From positions 1 through 7,517 of the forward strand of contig CANLHV010000056.1 of NCBI GenBank assembly GCA_947490975.1: a DNA stretch of 7,517 nt. The letters are read 5' to 3'. Both the position numbers and the translations under genes were made by a program. Shown here piece by piece: positions 1 through 5,979 of this stretch; the first letter of the stretch is position 1; the number at the start of each line of letters is the position of its first letter. The notes below the pieces were generated by a model that worked only from the letters and a program-made list of their open reading frames with translations, ran no database searches and was not told the DNA's origin. This DNA is from Acidimicrobiaceae bacterium. GTDB taxonomy: Bacteria; Actinomycetota; Acidimicrobiia; Acidimicrobiales; Ilumatobacteraceae.

Positions 1-648
1 TCGCTCGGCATGCAACCTGGCGAACTCTTGGTGTTGATCGGCACCAACGGTTCTGGCAAATCGACGATCTTAAAAACATTGGCTGGCCTGCTACAGCCAA
101 TTAATGGTGACCTTGAAATTCTCGGCGCTGCGACTGGCTCTTTACCCAAGCGTGTGGCTTATCTGCCGCAACATCCAGTATCAACTCACACTTTGCCGCT
201 GCGCGTTCGAGATGTTGTTGCGATGGGTAGGTTCGCCCATCTCGGACTCTTCAAAAAACCAACCACTCACGACAACCAGATTGTTAATAATTCAATGCAT
301 CTCACCGGCATTGAATCGCAGGCCAACGATCCGATTCGAGATTTATCTGGTGGCCAGCAACAACGCACTCACCTAGCGCAAGTTTTAGCCCGACAAGCCG
401 AAGTCTTGTTGCTCGACGAACCAACAGCAGGCCTAGACATTAACGGCCGCAAACTTGTTGCCAACCTAATCGCCAGTGAACGAGCGCGCGGTGTCACAGT
501 CGTAATGGCAACTCACGAATTGCAAGATGCTGAAAGTGCCAACACTGTGATGTTGTTGGCCCAGCGCGTCGTCTCGATCGGCAAACCAGAAGTTGCGTTG
601 CGTGACGAATATTTGCGCGAGTGTTTCGGCTTCACCCAGCCGCACTAG
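1..648 (+). CDS. ABC transporter ATP-binding protein, probably zinc/manganese type (5' end missing)
   Basis: This is the nucleotide-binding subunit that powers an ABC importer at the inner face of the membrane. Numbering from the ATG at 10, I see Walker A GTNGSGKST (11-19), Q-loop Q54, signature LSGGQQQR (112-119), Walker B ending in D136-E137, a D-loop (GLD) and H-loop H169. The stretch VRDVVAMGRFAHLGL and the overall length resemble ZnuC/MntB-type metal transporter ATPases; a siderophore or haem importer is the main alternative. The frame is open to base 1 (S-L-G before that ATG), and the family normally has about 15-25 residues before this point, so the true start lies upstream. The permease and binding-protein genes are not in the window and, since a convergent gene follows, must lie upstream or elsewhere. 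It is surely an ABC ATPase; the metal substrate is inferred. Confidence 0.87.
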   Translation, partial: SLGMQPGELLVLIGTNGSGKSTILKTLAGLLQPINGDLEILGAATGSLPKRVAYLPQHPVSTHTLPLRVRDVVAMGRFAHLGLFKKPTTHDNQIVNNSMHLTGIESQANDPIRDLSGGQQQRTHLAQVLARQAEVLLLDEPTAGLDINGRKLVANLIASERARGVTVVMATHELQDAESANTVMLLAQRVVSIGKPEVALRDEYLRECFGFTQPH

Positions 649-653
649 TTCTT

Positions 654-681
654 TAGCGCTTTTAACTAACCTCAAGCGCTA
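654..681. terminator. Inverted repeat between convergent genes, possible weak bidirectional terminator
   Basis: TAGCGCTT (654-661) and AAGCGCTA (674-681) are perfect 8-bp inverted arms around a 12-nt loop. They sit exactly at the junction of the two convergent genes, and the right arm lies inside the last codons of the alkyltransferase gene. Neither side is followed by a clear T-tract, so it is at best a poor intrinsic terminator. It could equally act as an mRNA 3'-end stabiliser or be chance. Confidence 0.3.
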
Positions 682-1159
682 GCAATTTGCGTTTGATAGA
701 CAACCCGCCGCCATAACCACCGAGTGTGCCGTTCGAAGCAATCACACGATGGCACGGAAGAATAATTGCAACAGGATTCTTGCCATTTGCCGAGCCGACT
801 GCCCGAAATGCTTTTGGTTTGCGCACAAGTTTTGCTTGTTGTGCATATGAAACTGTCTTGCCATAACTAATTTTGTTGAGCGCATACCAAACTGATTCTT
901 GAAATTCAGTGCCCGAGATATCGAGCTTGATCGAGAACTTCTTGCGCTTGCCAGCAAAATACTCACGCAACTGTTGTTCGGTTTGAGTGAGATGGTCACT
1001 TGCTTTGGTTGAAACACTTTTTGCGGCTGGCAACTTCTTTGCACCAAAGATCACCTGTTGCAAACCCTTTGACGATGCAACCAAAGTGAGTCTGCCTATT
1101 GGTGTCACGATCACTCGCGATGCAGCCAAGTCTGTGTTGAGTTTTGCTCTAGCCTTCAT
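662..1159 (-). CDS. ogt: Methylated-DNA--protein-cysteine methyltransferase (O6-alkylguanine-DNA alkyltransferase)
   Basis: This 165-residue suicide repair enzyme moves the alkyl group from O6-alkylguanine (or O4-alkylthymine) in DNA to its own cysteine. The active site is PCHRV with C136 as acceptor. The upstream N128-P-V-A-I-I-L stretch corresponds to the conserved hinge asparagine region, and R119 in FRAVGSA matches the arginine finger that fills the space of the flipped base. GGYGGG follows at 147-152. The N-terminal part (VTPIGRLTLVASSKGL, about 18-33) is the usual ribonuclease-H-like domain. There is no Ada-type N-terminal regulatory domain, so this is a stand-alone Ogt/MGMT. The ATG at 1159 is supported by a GGAGGT Shine-Dalgarno 5 nt upstream. 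The gene diverges from mgsA with only 2 bp between start codons and converges on the ABC ATPase gene with 13 bp between stops. Confidence 0.96.
   Translation of the reverse strand: MKARAKLNTDLAASRVIVTPIGRLTLVASSKGLQQVIFGAKKLPAAKSVSTKASDHLTQTEQQLREYFAGKRKKFSIKLDISGTEFQESVWYALNKISYGKTVSYAQQAKLVRKPKAFRAVGSANGKNPVAIILPCHRVIASNGTLGGYGGGLSIKRKLLALEVS
1150..1155 (+). promoter_or_regulatory. Candidate -10 element for a leaderless mgsA mRNA
   Basis: TAGCCT ends 6 nt before the ATG at 1162, so transcription would begin on the A of the start codon. No Shine-Dalgarno precedes that ATG. The same TAnnCT-N6-start arrangement occurs before the FrhB-like gene and udgB. There is no convincing -35 element. The hexamer lies inside the first codons of the divergent ogt gene. 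Confidence 0.5.
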
Positions 1160-1161
1160 TT

Positions 1162-1602
1162 ATGACCTCCAATGAAATGATAAACATCGAGAGCCCGGCC
1201 AACAAACGCATCGCTTTGGTCGCTCACGACAACATGAAACGCGAGATGCTCGAGTGGGCAACCGAGCACAAAGACGAACTCAACCGACATACGCTCATCG
1301 CAACCGGCTCGACTGGCAAACTAATTGCCGACAGTACTGGGCTGAAAATTGAGCGCATGCGCAGTGGGCCACTCGGCGGCGATCAACAAATAGGTGCACG
1401 AATCTCTGAAGCCGGCATCGACATTTTGCTCTTCTTTTGGGACCCACTCGAACCTCAGCCGCACGACCCTGACATTCGGGCTTTGCTGCGCATTGCCGTT
1501 GTCTGGAATATTCCGGTTGCCTGCAACCGAGCAAGTGCCGACTTTATTTTAAGTTCACCACTTATCGGCGCGACATATCAGCGCCGCGTACCGAAATACT
1601 AG
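1162..1602 (+). CDS. mgsA: Methylglyoxal synthase
   Basis: The enzyme converts dihydroxyacetone phosphate to methylglyoxal plus phosphate, a bypass of lower glycolysis that relieves sugar-phosphate stress or phosphate limitation. The family signature runs almost unbroken: IALVAHD (17-23), the ATGSTGKLI phosphate-binding loop (47-55), SGPLGGDQQIGA (68-79) and FFWDPLEPQPHDPD (91-104). Matching the E. coli enzyme from memory with an offset of 3, D74 corresponds to catalytic D71, H101 to H98 and D104 to D101. At 146 residues it is of normal size (E. coli about 152). I prefer the ATG at 1162 because a -10-like hexamer lies 6 nt before it; the ATG at 1177 is an alternative with no better signal. 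No glyoxalase gene is present in the window to detoxify the product. Confidence 0.96.
   Translation: MTSNEMINIESPANKRIALVAHDNMKREMLEWATEHKDELNRHTLIATGSTGKLIADSTGLKIERMRSGPLGGDQQIGARISEAGIDILLFFWDPLEPQPHDPDIRALLRIAVVWNIPVACNRASADFILSSPLIGATYQRRVPKY
1165..1170 (-). promoter_or_regulatory. Shine-Dalgarno sequence of ogt, inside mgsA codons 2-3
   Basis: Read on the minus strand this is GGAGGT, followed by 5 nt and the ogt ATG at 1159. It is the strongest ribosome-binding site in the window and fixes the ogt start. On the plus strand the same bases are the second and third codons of mgsA. Confidence 0.75.
1177..1205 (-). promoter_or_regulatory. Candidate ogt promoter inside the mgsA coding region
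   Basis: On the minus strand, TTGTTG (1200-1205) and TATCAT (1177-1182) are separated by 17 bp. The -10 is good (5 of 6 against TATAAT); the -35 matches only TTG. Initiation about 7 nt downstream would fall near 1170, at the very start of the GGAGGT site, leaving a very short leader. It is plausible but unproven. Confidence 0.35.
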
Positions 1603-1611
1603 AACGCTTAA

Positions 1612-1935
1612 TTAATTAGTGCTTGGCGGCGGTGGCGGCCCAAAGCGATTTTCACCCGAATCACCGCGACGCAGCACCAGAACCAAATTATAAATTGGCA
1701 CCAGAATAAACCAGCCCGCGCGATCGACATCGTGCACGCGACGAATCGCAACCGCAATCGACGGCAAAAGTGTGACAAGCGAACCTAAATTGCCGAGCGA
1801 ATCGCTGATAGACGAGAGCAAAATACTCAGAATTACGGTGAACAAAGCCCACCACCAATATTCGGCGCGCGATGCACGACCTTTGAAGTTTGTGTAGTTC
1901 TGAAACCCAGAACGAATTGCAGTTTGAAAGTTCAC
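1612..1935 (-). CDS. DUF805 family small membrane protein
   Basis: This is a 107-residue membrane protein of a widespread family with no settled function. The family pattern is clear: FQNYTNFKGRASRAEYWWW (11-29), then hydrophobic segments at about 28-43, 50-64 and 75-88, with the hallmark RRVHDVDRAGW at 65-75 between the second and third, and the closing GENRFGP (94-100). The segment after AGW is shorter than usual, and the tail ends in a run of five prolines. The start is GTG at 1935, with no Shine-Dalgarno; TAACAT (1944-1949, minus strand) lies 8 nt upstream and could be its own -10. It begins 15 bp after the acyl-CoA dehydrogenase stop on the same strand, so read-through from that gene is likely. 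It converges on mgsA with 9 bp between stops. Confidence 0.85.
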   Translation of the reverse strand: MNFQTAIRSGFQNYTNFKGRASRAEYWWWALFTVILSILLSSISDSLGNLGSLVTLLPSIAVAIRRVHDVDRAGWFILVPIYNLVLVLRRGDSGENRFGPPPPPSTN

Positions 1936-1950
1936 GCGTTTAGATGTTAG

Positions 1951-3192
1951 TTATTCGCCGCCAGCGGGCTTTGGCTCTTTCGGCAATGCCAAGACTCGCT
2001 CACCAACGATGTTGCGTTGAATCTGGCTTGTGCCGCCCCAAATAGTTTCTGAACGCGAAAAAAAGAAACTCGACATCATCGGTGACGTCGGGTAGTTAGC
2101 CCTTCGCTTGTCACGCAACGCACCTGGCCAAGTGCCAGATTCAGGACCAGTGTCAACCAACATCGAATAAGCACCGTAAATATCTAGACCGAGCTCCATT
2201 GCGTTTTGATGCATCTCTGACCAAAACATTTTGTTGCTCGCACCAAGTGCCATCACACCAAAATCTTTCGTACCGGCGAGCGTTGAACTTAACGAACGCA
2301 ACCCGTTGAACCGCAAGATTTGAATTTTGGTGTAGTACTGCATCAATCGTTGACGAATTGACGCGTCGTTAATTTTGCCGTTTGCTTTGGCCTGAGCAAC
2401 AAACAATTTGTATTCTTCTTCGAATCGTCGAAAGCCAGTTGTCGCACTCATGCCACGCTCAAAGGCCAATGTGCTGTTGGCAACTTTCCATCCGTTATTA
2501 ACGCCGCCCACAACATTGTCTTTCGGGCAACGTGCATCAGTGAAGAAAACTTCGCAGAACTCTGCAGTGCCATCAGGTTGTGTAATGCCACGCACCTCAA
2601 TGCCTGGTTGTTTCATCGGCACCAATAAATATGAAATACCCTTGTGCTTCGGCGAGTCTTTGTCTGTGCGAGTTAGCAAAAAGCAATAATCAGCATGATG
2701 GCCCTGTGTCGTCCAAACTTTTTGTCCGTTGATCACCCATTCGTCACCGTCAAGCACTGCAGTCGTCTTGACGCTTGCAAGGTCGCTGCCAGAATTGGGC
2801 TCACTAAAGCCTTGGCACCAACGCATTTTGCCGCTCAAAATTTTCGGCAAGAACTCGCGTTTTTGTTCTTCTGTGCCCCACTGCAAAAGCGTTGGCCCAA
2901 CAAGCGTGTCACCAAAAAAATCGGCACGCATCGGCGCGCCAGCATTGGCAAATTCTTCTGCGAGCACAACGCCTTCGAGAACTGACAAACCTTTGCCGCC
3001 ATATTCCTTTGGCCACGTCGCACAAATCCAACCGCCGACAAACAATTTTTCAGCCCAAGTCTCGTTAAATTTCTTGCGATCTTCAGGCGACATCTCGTAG
3101 CCGTCTTCGAACCAACGGGATGGCAAGTTCTCTTTCAACCACTGCCGAATCTCTGCTCGCCTCGCTTCGGCCTCTGGGGTATATGTCAACAT
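1951..3192 (-). CDS. Acyl-CoA dehydrogenase (FadE-type)
   Basis: This 413-residue FAD enzyme introduces a trans-2 double bond into an acyl-CoA and passes electrons to an electron-transfer flavoprotein. An N-terminal helical domain (about 1-120) precedes the beta domain with CQGFSEPNSGSDLASV (126-141) and WVINGQKVWTT (152-162), which contact FAD and substrate. The C-terminal helical domain carries RSETIWGGTSQIQRN (380-394). The medium-chain enzyme's catalytic glutamate in YEGT is replaced here by G386 (WGGT). E245 in LAFERG lies where isovaleryl- and long-chain-type enzymes keep their base, so it is the probable catalytic residue. The acyl substrate cannot be read from sequence: fatty acid, branched-chain or sterol side chain are all possible. 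The ATG at 3192 has AGAGGG upstream. It diverges from the FrhB-like gene across 83 bp and is followed by the DUF805 gene. Confidence 0.93.
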   Translation of the reverse strand: MLTYTPEAEARRAEIRQWLKENLPSRWFEDGYEMSPEDRKKFNETWAEKLFVGGWICATWPKEYGGKGLSVLEGVVLAEEFANAGAPMRADFFGDTLVGPTLLQWGTEEQKREFLPKILSGKMRWCQGFSEPNSGSDLASVKTTAVLDGDEWVINGQKVWTTQGHHADYCFLLTRTDKDSPKHKGISYLLVPMKQPGIEVRGITQPDGTAEFCEVFFTDARCPKDNVVGGVNNGWKVANSTLAFERGMSATTGFRRFEEEYKLFVAQAKANGKINDASIRQRLMQYYTKIQILRFNGLRSLSSTLAGTKDFGVMALGASNKMFWSEMHQNAMELGLDIYGAYSMLVDTGPESGTWPGALRDKRRANYPTSPMMSSFFFSRSETIWGGTSQIQRNIVGERVLALPKEPKPAGGE

Positions 3193-3275
3193 CTTGCCCT
3201 CTATTGTTGCCGTTTTCGGTGGCGTAAGTCCACTTGAGTCAATGAGAATTTCGGCTCACTCACTAGGCTTGCGAA
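3193..3275. promoter_or_regulatory. Divergent intergenic region between acyl-CoA dehydrogenase and FrhB-like genes
   Basis: These 83 bp must hold the start signals of both neighbours. For the minus-strand gene, AGAGGG (revcomp of 3197-3202) lies 4 nt from its ATG and serves as Shine-Dalgarno. A short palindrome TTGAGTCAA (3234-3242) sits near the middle; on the minus strand it contains TTGACT, a fair -35, but no -10 lies at the right distance. The plus-strand -10 candidate is listed separately. Confidence 0.45.
3264..3269 (+). promoter_or_regulatory. Candidate -10 element for a leaderless FrhB-like mRNA
   Basis: TAGGCT ends 6 nt before the ATG at 3276, so initiation would fall on the start codon itself. 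The gene has no Shine-Dalgarno, which fits a leaderless mRNA. The spacing is identical to that before mgsA and udgB. Confidence 0.5.
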
Positions 3276-4448
3276 ATGGTCGAAGTCGCCGAACGCTGGA
3301 CACACCAATGGAAAGAACTCTACGAAGAAGTCATCAACACTGGTCTTTGCACGGGCTGTGCTGGTTGCGTAATTTCTTGTCCTCACGATGTGATCGGCTA
3401 CGAGCACGAAGAAGGCAAATACAAACCGTTTCACCTTGAAGAAGAACTCGGTCTCGACAACTGCATTCACGGAGAAAAGGGTTGCACGAGTTGCACCCGC
3501 GCGTGCCCTCGCTTTCGCGCCTGGGAGCCCGAGGCCGACATGCATTTGTTTGGTCGCCAACGCAAAGACGAAGAAATGTACGGTCAATATCGCCAGTTGC
3601 TTCTCGTTCGTGCCGCAGACGAAGTGACCCACAAAAAAGGTCAAGACGGCGGTTTCGTCGGCGCGATGTTGATTTGGCTTCTCAAGCACGACTACATCGA
3701 TGCGGCTCTCACAAGTTTTGTTGAAGGCGACGGCTCTTCATGGAAGGCCCTGCCTGGTCTCGCACGCACACCCGAAGAAGTGCTCGCATCTTCGGGTAGT
3801 CGTTACACATATTCGGCGAATACTCTGGCGATGCGCGATGCCGAAAAAGAAGGTCTGAAGCGTCTCGCTCTTGTCGGCATGAGTTGTCAGTCGTCAGCAT
3901 TGCCAATCATGTGGAAGCGCAAAGCCGGAAAAGTCGGCAAACCCTTTTTGTTCAACATTGGCTTGTTGTGTTCAAAAACTTTTGATGATGCGATTTTCGA
4001 AGAACTGTTTTTGGCCAAATACGGTTTGAAAAAAGAAGAAATGGTCAAAATGAACATCAAAGGTGTCTTTCAAATTTGGATGCGCGACGGCTCGTATCAC
4101 GAAATTGATCTCAAAGAATGCCACAAGTGGACACGCGAAGGTTGCAAGATGTGCCCAGACTTCGCAGCCGAACATGCTGATATTTCAACTGGTGGCATCG
4201 GCGAAGATAACGACTGGACTCTCTGCGTCGTGCGCACCGAACTCGGTGAAGAAGTAATGAACCGAATGATCAAAGATGGCTCAGTTGTTGCACGCCCCGC
4301 CGAGACTGATGCAACCGCGATGAAACTGTTGCGTCTACTCAGCATTGTCAGCCGTCGACGTTGGCCAGAGTTTGCCGACAAGGCGGTGAGCGTTGGCGTT
4401 CCGCCTCCTAAAAAGAAGGCTGACGGCTCGGCGCCAGCAGCGCACTAA
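3276..4448 (+). CDS. FrhB-like iron-sulfur flavoprotein (coenzyme F420 hydrogenase/dehydrogenase beta subunit family)
   Basis: This is a 390-residue cytoplasmic redox protein. The N-terminus holds two ferredoxin-type cysteine sets: C25, C28, C31, C35-P and C63, C70, C73, C77-P, suggesting two [4Fe-4S] clusters. The FrhB domain follows: GQDGGFVGAML (122-132), SSGSRYTYS (172-180), VGMSCQ (200-205), FNIGLLC (226-232), then CKMCPDFAAEHADISTGG (290-307), where the family has a further C-x2-C. In this family such domains bind FAD and pass electrons between iron-sulfur clusters and F420 or another acceptor; some relatives reduce other substrates, so F420 itself is not certain. No hydrogenase large or small subunit is nearby, so it is not a classic Frh complex. 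The C-terminal tail is rich in Pro, Lys and Ala. It lacks a Shine-Dalgarno and is probably leaderless. A TauE/SafE gene follows after 8 bp. Confidence 0.88.
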   Translation: MVEVAERWTHQWKELYEEVINTGLCTGCAGCVISCPHDVIGYEHEEGKYKPFHLEEELGLDNCIHGEKGCTSCTRACPRFRAWEPEADMHLFGRQRKDEEMYGQYRQLLLVRAADEVTHKKGQDGGFVGAMLIWLLKHDYIDAALTSFVEGDGSSWKALPGLARTPEEVLASSGSRYTYSANTLAMRDAEKEGLKRLALVGMSCQSSALPIMWKRKAGKVGKPFLFNIGLLCSKTFDDAIFEELFLAKYGLKKEEMVKMNIKGVFQIWMRDGSYHEIDLKECHKWTREGCKMCPDFAAEHADISTGGIGEDNDWTLCVVRTELGEEVMNRMIKDGSVVARPAETDATAMKLLRLLSIVSRRRWPEFADKAVSVGVPPPKKKADGSAPAAH

Positions 4449-4456
4449 ACAATTTC

Positions 4457-5266
4457 ATGGACGCAAGTATTTTTCGTGATGTTCTGACGGCGCTTGCCGG
4501 CGTTGCAACTGGCGTTATGTCGGGCACTTTCGGCGTCGGTGGTGCGGTTATTTCGACACCTGCGATTCGAGCGTTGGGTTGCTCTGCCGCACTCGCCGTC
4601 GGCACAACACTGCCTTCGATTTTGCCCGGCGCAATCACTGGCTCATGGCGATATCGACACGGCGAACTTATTCAATGGAAGGTTGTTGCGTTTACAGCAC
4701 CAAGCGGCATTGTTGCCGCGATTCTCGGTGCTTGGGTTTCGCCGCGCATACCTGGCGATGGCCACCTGTTAATGGTTTTTACAGCACTGCTGTTGATGTG
4801 GAGTTCGATCAACATGATTCGCAGCGTTTCTCCTCGCGAGCCGCGCGATGCGAGCAATGCGAGCGAAAATGCTCAAGCAAAAACGAATCTACGTGACTCG
4901 CAGAGTTTTTTAGCCACGCTCACCGGTCTTGTCGCTGGCGGACTCTCCGGACTACTCGGTGTCGGTGGCGGCATCATCATGGTGCCACTGTTTCGTCGTT
5001 GGCTTGCCTTGCCAATGAAAAATGCAGTTGCAACTTCTTTGATCTGCGTCGGTTGTTTTGCAATACCTGGCACGATCACCCACTCGATTGAAGGTGGCAT
5101 TGATTGGCGATATGCAATCTGGCTGACGATCGGCGTTGTTGTTGGTGCGCCGTTTGGTTCAAAGATGGCGCTCAAGATGAGTGACAAAAAACTTCAACGT
5201 GTTTTTGGTTTGTTCTTGGCTGCAGTCGCCGTTGCTTACGGTGGCGGCGAACTACTCGCTTTATAA
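4457..5266 (+). CDS. TauE/SafE family permease (putative sulfite/small organic anion exporter)
   Basis: This 269-residue integral membrane protein belongs to the TauE/SafE (former DUF81) family, whose members are implicated in export or uptake of sulfite, sulfoacetate and related sulfur or organic anions. The internal duplication is obvious: GVMSGTFGVGGAVISTP (19-35) in the first half and GGLSGLLGVGGGIIMVP (161-177) in the second, each opening a group of hydrophobic helices. A hydrophilic linker rich in Arg, Asn and Ser (about 122-150) separates the halves. The length is typical. It starts 8 bp after the FrhB-like stop with no Shine-Dalgarno or clear promoter of its own, so co-transcription is likely. 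It converges on udgB with only 2 bp between stops. The family assignment is secure; the substrate is unknown. Confidence 0.9.
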   Translation: MDASIFRDVLTALAGVATGVMSGTFGVGGAVISTPAIRALGCSAALAVGTTLPSILPGAITGSWRYRHGELIQWKVVAFTAPSGIVAAILGAWVSPRIPGDGHLLMVFTALLLMWSSINMIRSVSPREPRDASNASENAQAKTNLRDSQSFLATLTGLVAGGLSGLLGVGGGIIMVPLFRRWLALPMKNAVATSLICVGCFAIPGTITHSIEGGIDWRYAIWLTIGVVVGAPFGSKMALKMSDKKLQRVFGLFLAAVAVAYGGGELLAL

Positions 5267-5268
5267 CT

Positions 5269-5937
5269 TCAGCGCGCTAACTTCACCGCTGACTTAAACA
5301 CACTGTCAAACATTTTTTCGGTGAGTTTGCCCGTAAACGTATTTTGCTGACTCGGATGATATGAGCAAACAATTTTGTACTTCTCGTGATTCACGACGAC
5401 ACCGTGACCGAATTTCGGTCGGGGACGAATTGCTAGCTCATCACAAACTGCAGTCAGCGAAAATGAACCCAAACAGATAATTACTTTGACCTGATTCAGT
5501 AACTCAAGTTCGCGTGTTAAAAACTTTGAGCACTTCTTGCGCTCGTTCGGCGTTGGTTTGTTGTCTGGTGGCGCACAGCGAACCGCCGTCGATACCCACG
5601 CATTTTTTAGTTTTAAACCGTCATTGCGCGAATTTGATTCGGGCTGCGATGCCAATCCTGCTTTATGCATCGCCCTAAATAACCAGTCACCACTGCGATC
5701 GCCGGTAAAAATTCGACCAGTGCGATTTGCGCCGTGTGCGCCGGGGGCAAGTCCCAAAACAAGAATTTTTGCTCGCGTGTCGCCAAAACCTGCAATTGGC
5801 TTTCCCCAATAAGTTTCGCTTGCATACGATGCTCGCTTTTCAACTGAAACTTTTTCGCGCCATTTCACGAGTCGTGTGCACTTGTGACATTCGGTTATCT
5901 CGGTTGCGAGTTTGTTGAATTCACTTTGAATCGCCAC
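5269..5937 (-). CDS. udgB: Family 5 uracil-DNA glycosylase (UdgB type)
   Basis: This 222-residue base-excision repair enzyme removes uracil, and in characterised relatives also hypoxanthine and other deaminated or damaged bases, from double-stranded DNA. The family 5 motif is GLAPGAHGANRTGRIFTGD (62-80) with D80, the likely counterpart of the aspartate important in the Thermus enzyme. VRCAPPDNKPTP (119-130) and YHPSQQNTFTG (193-203) are the other two characteristic blocks. Four cysteines, C17 and C20 (CHKC), C121 and C136, fit the structural [4Fe-4S] cluster of family 4/5 glycosylases. The GTG at 5937 is chosen because TAATCT lies 6 nt upstream and the protein then starts just before the CHKC motif, as expected. 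It diverges from the phosphatase gene across 42 bp. Confidence 0.94.
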   Translation of the reverse strand: MAIQSEFNKLATEITECHKCTRLVKWREKVSVEKRASYASETYWGKPIAGFGDTRAKILVLGLAPGAHGANRTGRIFTGDRSGDWLFRAMHKAGLASQPESNSRNDGLKLKNAWVSTAVRCAPPDNKPTPNERKKCSKFLTRELELLNQVKVIICLGSFSLTAVCDELAIRPRPKFGHGVVVNHEKYKIVCSYHPSQQNTFTGKLTEKMFDSVFKSAVKLAR

Positions 5938-5943
5938 ACCACG

Positions 5944-5949
5944 AGATTA
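5944..5949 (-). promoter_or_regulatory. Candidate -10 element for a leaderless udgB mRNA
   Basis: On the minus strand this is TAATCT, followed by exactly 6 nt and the GTG at 5937. No Shine-Dalgarno precedes the GTG. It is the third case of the TAnnCT-N6-start arrangement in the window. Confidence 0.5.
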
Positions 5950-5962
5950 TGCGCTGTGGCGA

Positions 5963-5968
5963 TAGTTT
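5963..5968 (+). promoter_or_regulatory. Possible -10 element for the phosphatase cassette
   Basis: TAGTTT lies in the 42-bp divergent region, 11 nt before the ATG at 5980. Initiation about 7 nt downstream would give a leader of only some 5 nt. The spacing differs from the three exact leaderless cases, so this is weaker. Confidence 0.3.
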
Positions 5969-5979
5969 GAAGATCTGAA

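Noticed and set aside
1609..1616. TTAATTAA palindrome at the mgsA/DUF805 junction
   Set aside because: An 8-bp A/T palindrome without a loop or GC stem cannot act as a terminator and is expected by chance around two stop codons.
1622..1642. G/C-rich near-repeat of GGCGGC units at the end of the DUF805 gene
   Set aside because: It simply encodes the run of five prolines before the C-terminus on the minus strand; no tandem array extends beyond the gene.
2408..3100. Several plus-strand open frames of about 93-123 codons within the acyl-CoA dehydrogenase gene
   Set aside because: They lie opposite a full-length gene with clear family motifs, overlap one another in different frames, and resemble no known protein.
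3201..3689. 162-codon minus-strand open frame overlapping the FrhB-like gene and intergenic region
   Set aside because: It is antisense to the strongly conserved cysteine motifs of the FrhB-like protein, its own translation shows no recognisable family, and its composition is that of a shadow frame.
4097..4381. 94-codon minus-strand open frame inside the FrhB-like gene
   Set aside because: It is antisense to the conserved CKMCPDF region and has no motif of its own.
5265..5285. Palindrome AGCGCGCT (5271-5278) flanked by two AACTTCA copies at the TauE/udgB junction
   Set aside because: The repeats are too short and there is no T-tract. Most of it codes for the end of udgB, so neither a terminator nor an attachment site is supported.
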